Assembly (NCBI GenBank): GCA_012295275.1
Contig: CM022665.1
Coordinates: 23,634,446 to 23,698,445 of the forward strand
Source: Chrysomallon squamiferum
Taxonomy: Eukaryota; Mollusca; Gastropoda; Neomphalida; Peltospiridae
Length of the DNA: 64,000 nucleotides
Direction: 5' to 3'
Under the pieces are notes generated by a model, which was given only the letters and a program-made list of their open reading frames with translations, did not search any database and was not told the origin of the DNA. Of this stretch, positions 54,967 through 64,000 are shown piece after piece; position 1 is the first letter of the stretch; each line of letters opens with the position of its first letter. The position numbers and the translations under genes are program-made.

Positions 54967-55152
54967 GTGCATCGGGAATTCATTCCCACAAACGCAGTTC
55001 AATCTGAGCTTTCAGACAAAAAGAAAAGTGGAGTAAGAGAGCGAGGTACAGAAAGGATGAGAAAGAGAATGAATCATCTCTACTTTTTTTTTTTTTTTTT
55101 TTTTTCTTTTCTTCTTAGTGTCTTTCTACGTGAAATGCTTTAGAAGAAATAT

Positions 55153-58816
<3,664 letters not shown>

Positions 58817-58874
58817 AGCCAAACCTACAATATACAATGGTGATGATAATGATGATCTCATTAGTAATTATGAG

Positions 58875-58875
<1 letters not shown>

Positions 58876-58944
<69 letters not shown>

Positions 58945-58945
58945 G
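58876..58945. repeat. (TTA)n upstream of globin 3 exon 1
   Basis: Pure TTA run of about 70 bases starting 60 bp upstream of the globin 3 start codon (minus-strand gene). Confidence 0.96.
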
Positions 58946-59756
58946 TGACTGTCTGGAAAATAGTAAAAGCATATCATGATATTTAGGAAGCTCTAAGATT
59001 ATCAGTCCCGATTATTTTTCAAAAGACATAGTTTAAAAAAAATAAAATTAAATAAAAAAAAAAAAATTTCAAAAGGGCGGTAACTGTCGCTGGTTTGAGT
59101 ACATATGTTTATCCTTTATCCGATTGTCATCTGTTAAATGATTTTTATAAACTTAATATTATGTCATGCAGTTTATAAAACGTATTGTTATATCATAGGC
59201 CAGTAAACATTCAATGCAGCGGATGATGTGGATCTTGAGGGTGTAAGGCTATCTCACGCCTAGGTCTAGGCTTAGATAAAAGTATGCGGTTTTGACAGTG
59301 ATATCCTAAAGCAGTTTGTATTAAATATCACACCATTCTTCTTAATGTGTTTATTATATATAACATTACTCACAGGTGTATTTAGAAGGGAGAGGGGACG
59401 GTCATCTCATTACCCATCCCGTATCGTTGCCTATTATACTGTAATAACACTGTTGTACAAATTCGAATTGTTCAAGGAATTGTCAAAAATCATGGATGCG
59501 GCCATACTATTACGATCTTCAAAGAGTTTACGCGTACGTTCCAAACACTTTCATTACGTCACCACCTAACGTCAGCGAAAATGGCTTATCAAAAGTTTTG
59601 GGGATATTATAATAAAATTCTGGATGTTGCGTTTTTGTTTCTTGGACCTCATTACAAGTCAATATTACAGAGATTAAGCAAATTTGTTGTTTGTTTAAAT
59701 AGAATGATTTTTCCTTACATATTATCCAAGATTTTGACACTTTTACAGTAAAAAAA

Positions 59757-59782
59757 TTCTGCCGTGTTTATGAACGGCAGAA
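59757..59782. repeat. 9-bp GC-containing hairpin
   Basis: TTCTGCCGT and ACGGCAGAA are perfect inverses around an 8-nt loop. Isolated in spacer between globins 3 and 4; function unknown. Confidence 0.7.
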
Positions 59783-61558
59783 ATTCGCAATTTATGTATT
59801 ATTTCTCTTGCACAACAGCTTTTGACACGGTTAAAATCTTATGTGATTGTAGAAATTGTACTCTTTGCACTGAAATGAAAACATTTAGCAATTTAAATAT
59901 GTTTAATTTTTCATAAAAGTGTTGTGCCATAACATTAGGGAATGTTGTTATTTTTGAAACAAAGATATTATAATATTTATACCTCGCTGGATACTGTTAC
60001 ATAGCTTAATTGATTAACAGACTAATTTCGACATAAAAGTTTGATATTTGAATAGATTCTTAGGAGAAAGAAGCCTACCTCAAAAGATACGGACATTAAC
60101 AACTTTCGGAAACATAACATTGAAGCAGCAGCAAACATGTCTCTAAATCCTGGCCTAAAAGGAAGTTACGTCAATTTTTTTTAATATATACGTCATGATG
60201 AGTTTTCTTTCACTCTGTAACGACTGTATGTGTTACAATTTTTGCTAGAATAAGTGAATCAGTGTTTTATATTTATGAAGTTGTTATTTGTTTATCAGTC
60301 ATTAACAGAAAGTATTTAATTTCAGATTCATTAAGGAAGCTTTATTTGAATCATTTTAACCATTACCAGCGATGAAATGTTATACTGCGGTCATCTTGCG
60401 AAACAATAGAAACACTCACAACTTGACACACTCAGCTAATAGCGATACTGTATCATTTATCAAAGTCCTTCATCATTTTTATTATAAAATCTCGTATGCT
60501 GGCAAACGATCTTCAGTTAAAATGAAATGAAAGTAGAGTAAAATAAAATAAAAAAATATTAAATTAAATAAAATTACTTAATTAATTAATTAATTGTGTG
60601 TGTGTTCCAGTCTTAATAAAACATTTCAAAATAGAGGGGCACCGCCATTTTTCTGCATTCGTGACGTCATCGCGTACAATAGCCGAGTTTGGTTTTTTTT
60701 AGCATAGAAAAATTAGTTATGACCTAACGATTTCTGTTCTGAAGTGGTAAAATGTCGGTATTCAAATGTTTTGTAACAGTATTATTTTGTCATACCTTTT
60801 TTTCTTATCTTTTTTTTTTTTTTTTTTTTTTAATGTAATTGAGTTCATTACGAAACAGTAGAATAATAAGATGGATTACAAAGAATGTTTTGAGATTATT
60901 CATTCGTATCGCCAGGGTGCACGTTAAATTACAAGTACTGAACTATTACTACGGCTTCCATAAACTCGGAAAATCCAGAAAACCAACTATTTTTTAAACT
61001 GCTTATTTCTGAATTAGACACCCTTTTGTTTTAGTTTCTCTGTCGCCAATTCAAGTGATTGCTGTTGTGTACAGGTGATCTTCTCACAATAAATTATTAT
61101 TTGTTTTTGTTTACACTCATTGTCATGTATTTTCACGTTTAAAAGACCTACAGAGATGCAAGTAGCTTGTGAAAGGCGTAATCTGTACAGGTATTTTAAG
61201 AATGTTAAGTGAATTAATAAAGATCCAAACGACCGTGCTTTAGAAGTGTATGAATCTCTTAAATACAGGTTCATTCTTTATTTTTCATTATATATTTAGT
61301 ATTTTAAGAAATCCAACAAATTCAAAAATCCGGATCACCTCCTGTCCCAAACTTGCCAGATAAATGGTTCGGTTCCAGTAACAGTAACAGCGTGTGTAAA
61401 GTGTTTATATATATATATATATATATACACTTAAATCTTCAAAACGATGTAAACTCATCAAAATTTAAAAGACTACCGCTTCATATTTTCTTTGCAGATT
61501 TTGCTGTAATCACAATATGAATGTTTGACATAATGATATATCAGAGCCTGGATATATA

Positions 61559-61589
<31 letters not shown>

Positions 61590-62274
61590 ATTATTATTAT
61601 TACTTAATAATATTTTGATTGTCTTGCTTGCAATTATTTATTTATTTATATATTTTCTTAATCTTTTGTTGGAAATTCTTCGTGCCAAGCTTTATTGTTA
61701 GTATTAACATCAATCATCACCATCACTTTTTATAAACAAAGCATGTTCCATACATATTAATTAAATTCAATTTACAGACGTGTTTAGTATTAAAACAAAA
61801 CATAAATACATGTTATAAAAATCATTTATTCACAAACAGTTATACACTAATTAATAATGAAAATAGAATACAGTGAAAACCTTATTTCAAAAACACATAG
61901 TGTAATGAACAAGGTCGACAGTGTGTATTATACAGAAATAATTTCTTTCGCCTTCTAATCTATCTCATGACTGCAAACGGCAGTTACATAAACTACACGT
62001 ACGACAGTAGCTGATTATTCGTGCATTATGTTAAGTGATCTGAGTTCAAATAAAGTTTTCAGTGGTCGTAGTTATGTCACAAAATCTTTTTACTCTCGTT
62101 TGATTACGACGCTAACGTTGTTTTTTTTTTTTTTTTTTTTTTGTTAATCGTGTAACGAACAGTTAAAAGCAGAATTCACCAAGAAAGAGATACGGAGACT
62201 AATATTGAAAAAGTCAAATATTTTTCGTTTTTTATTTTGGGCTTTTTTGTTGTTGTTGTTTTACTTTTTCTTAA

Positions 62275-62275
62275 A

Positions 62276-62330
<55 letters not shown>
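62275..62330. repeat. (ATT)n microsatellite between globins 3 and 4
   Basis: Pure ATT run, followed by poly-T at 62350-62368. Confidence 0.95.
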
Positions 62331-62332
<2 letters not shown>

Positions 62333-62655
62333 TTGTTATTGATCTTCTTTTTTTTTTTTTTTTTTTTTCGTCCCCTTCCTCTGGTTCTTAGAATATAAAA
62401 AGTAAACATTATTATATCATTTTAAGCATTCCTGCTATGCCCGATTGTCTATTTGGCTCTTTTTGTCTTCTTTTTCAAAGATTTAAAAACTTTAGCTATA
62501 CATAATAAAGTCGATATGCAGATTACAAATGTGTATTTTATCTCCATGAGTATTTGGAAATATTCATTCTGTTTTTATGTTTTTTGTTTTGTTTTTACCT
62601 GTGTAGCCTTTTCCCCGTGAAATATTAAAATTGATAAAATGAAGGCGAAAGAGAG

Positions 62656-62686
<31 letters not shown>

Positions 62687-63678
62687 GACAGAAATCAAAT
62701 TATTGTACATATTGAATAATTAAGTACCTACGAATGCTTTCGTATACAGTTATTGTAAATACATTACAATATTTTTTGAAAATATATCAAATACATCTAA
62801 ATATATTAAACACAAAATAAAATTATTACAATGGAAATTAAACAGACACGAAAAGAAGGCAATTTAATGTTTATTTTAAATCTTTGCACTGCATGCTTCT
62901 AACGATTACGCAATGTGATATTGTGGAATTGTTTTAAGCATTGATACAATACGCTATGTTGATCATATTATACGACACGTCGTAATATGTTTGAATGTAA
63001 CAAATAATGCATTAAGTATCGTTACTTCAAAAACCTTTCATCTGTACTACAGAACAACTGGTAAGAAATTAGAAATTATGCAAAGAATATACACCGTCTC
63101 GCACGACTCCCCGTGGACACAAAAGAGTGCTCAAACTTGCTATTAATAAAGCAAAAACGAGGCACGTTACCAAAGAAAGGCACACACGAACAATAAAAGG
63201 GATTAATTTATATACATTGGCAGATCTAGCTGTCCTTTCAGAATAAGCAAAGAGGGGAAGTATTTCTACGATTAGTACGTAACAAATCCACTTGGTGTTG
63301 AATGAAAATCCACCATCATTTTTACTGGAGGGGCCATGTACTTAAAATGTCTATGACAAAAAAAGTTCTAAATTCTTTGTCCTTCACAACAAGAACGTCG
63401 ATATCCAAAACTATATTTCATCGGTTCTTATACGTGTGTAAGAGATAAATGCTGCTGCATATTTAGACATACAGGTGTAAAACTGAAAGTATTTTTGCAT
63501 GAACATATAATTTTAAGCATTCATATAACCAAACAGGTACGTTCCTAAACACTGAGACAGTTGTAAGAAAACGCATGTATGTGTATCTTAGTTCGTGAGC
63601 AAAATCAGATCTTCCAGAAGTCCTCTGTTTCACTTTTATAAAACAAGCCAACGAAGAAAAAAAAAAAGAAAAAAAGAG

Positions 63679-64000
63679 CTATGACTGGCTTTCTTGGTCT
63701 TCCACAGTTGTCGATCTTTCCCTGTTGTTCACGGAGACGTCAATACCGTAGTCTTTCACAGAAGCACTGTATGTTTGACTGGGCATGATTTGTGATTTAA
63801 CAGCCGGAAACTCTTCGGAGTCGTTGTTGACGACGACATTGGCATTCTTGTTCATGTCACAGTCATTCGATATTTTGTCCTGAACCTCGTCGCGGTCCAC
63901 ATACTTGTCGTGTTCTCGTAAGCCGTCGGATAGTGACTGCAGGATGAAGGTGATGGCGGTCACGTAGATGGTTTCAATTGCCGGCGTGTATCTGTCGCCC
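63679..64000 (-). CDS. Globin 4, last exon only (partial, cut by window edge)
   Basis: Reading the minus strand from the right edge, one partial base is followed by GDRYTPAIETIYVTAITFIL and then a long polar tail ending DQESQS-stop (TAG at 63681-63679); 106 residues are visible. The GDRYT block and the following helix match the end of helix G and helix H in globins 1-3, so this is the final exon of a fourth paralogue. The tail of roughly 80 residues is acidic, rich in Asp, Asn, Glu and Ser, and related in position but little in sequence to those of globins 2 and 3. Exons 1 and 2, and therefore the haem ligands and acylation signal, lie outside the window. Confidence 0.88.
   Translation of the reverse strand, partial: GDRYTPAIETIYVTAITFILQSLSDGLREHDKYVDRDEVQDKISNDCDMNKNANVVVNNDSEEFPAVKSQIMPSQTYSASVKDYGIDVSVNNRERSTTVEDQESQS

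Larger units (their letters stand above)
52747..55152. other. Convergent spacer between globins 2 and 3
   Basis: 3' flanks of both genes. (AT)n/(TATG)n fragments near 53112-53285 and the microsatellites at 54772-54966. No gene seen. Confidence 0.6.
58946..63678. other. Spacer between globin 3 (5' side) and globin 4 (3' side)
   Basis: Should contain the promoter of globin 3 and the 3' UTR of globin 4. Poly-T at 60811-60832, 61564-61590 and 62120-62141, (TA)n at 61408-61426, poly-A at 62656-62684. TTTATT at 62870-62875 is a possible minus-strand polyadenylation signal for globin 4. No other gene seen. Confidence 0.5.

Noticed and set aside
58859-58861. Upstream in-frame ATG for globin 3 (adds 15 residues)
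   Set aside because: All paralogues begin MGC, and a splice-like ATTGTAG lies between this ATG and the MGC start.

Overview
The window looks like nuclear DNA of an animal, most likely a lophotrochozoan invertebrate and plausibly a mollusc such as a cephalopod. It is strongly AT-rich, has split genes with GT..AG introns, and is crowded with long microsatellites: (CA)n, (CT)n, (ATT)n, (TATG)n and poly-T. Decayed cut-and-paste transposon copies lie between them. The taxon is an inference from composition and gene type; nothing here is a species-level marker.

The only protein-coding genes I can defend are members of one family: a cluster of at least four globin genes of the globin X / neuroglobin-like kind. 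Globin 1 (+) has exons at 6851-7065, 43697-43928 and 45670-45810. Globin 2 (+) has exons at 51064-51209, 51604-51826 and 52474-52746. Globin 3 (-) has exons at 58816-58635, 58216-57985 and 55563-55153. Globin 4 (-) shows only its last exon (64000-63679) and runs off the right edge. The three complete genes share the same two introns: phase 2 at the end of helix B (classical B12.2) and phase 0 in helix G (classical G7.0). They keep CD1 Phe, distal E7 His and proximal F8 His, and all begin Met-Gly-Cys-x-x-Ser, the signature of N-myristoylation plus palmitoylation. The cluster therefore appears to encode membrane-anchored haem globins. Genes 2 and 3 are convergent; gene 1 and gene 2 are tandem, as are gene 3 and gene 4. 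The C-terminal tails differ greatly (about 8, 50 and 96 residues in genes 1-3, and long in gene 4).

Layout: 1-6850 is non-coding with a 25-bp minisatellite and microsatellites. 6851-45810 is globin 1, whose first intron would be 36.6 kb. That intron holds a 40-bp satellite with a palindromic core (30675-31745), 114-bp and 60-bp minisatellites, three or four MITE-like elements and a tRNA-like sequence. 45811-51063 is low-complexity, T-rich spacer with a striking 29-bp hairpin. 51064-52746 is compact globin 2. 52747-55152 is the convergent spacer. 55153-58816 is globin 3, carrying a dead mariner-type transposase in its second intron on the opposite strand. 58817-63678 is spacer, and 63679-64000 is the end of globin 4.

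All coordinates and translations were read by eye. No alignment, database search or expression data were available.
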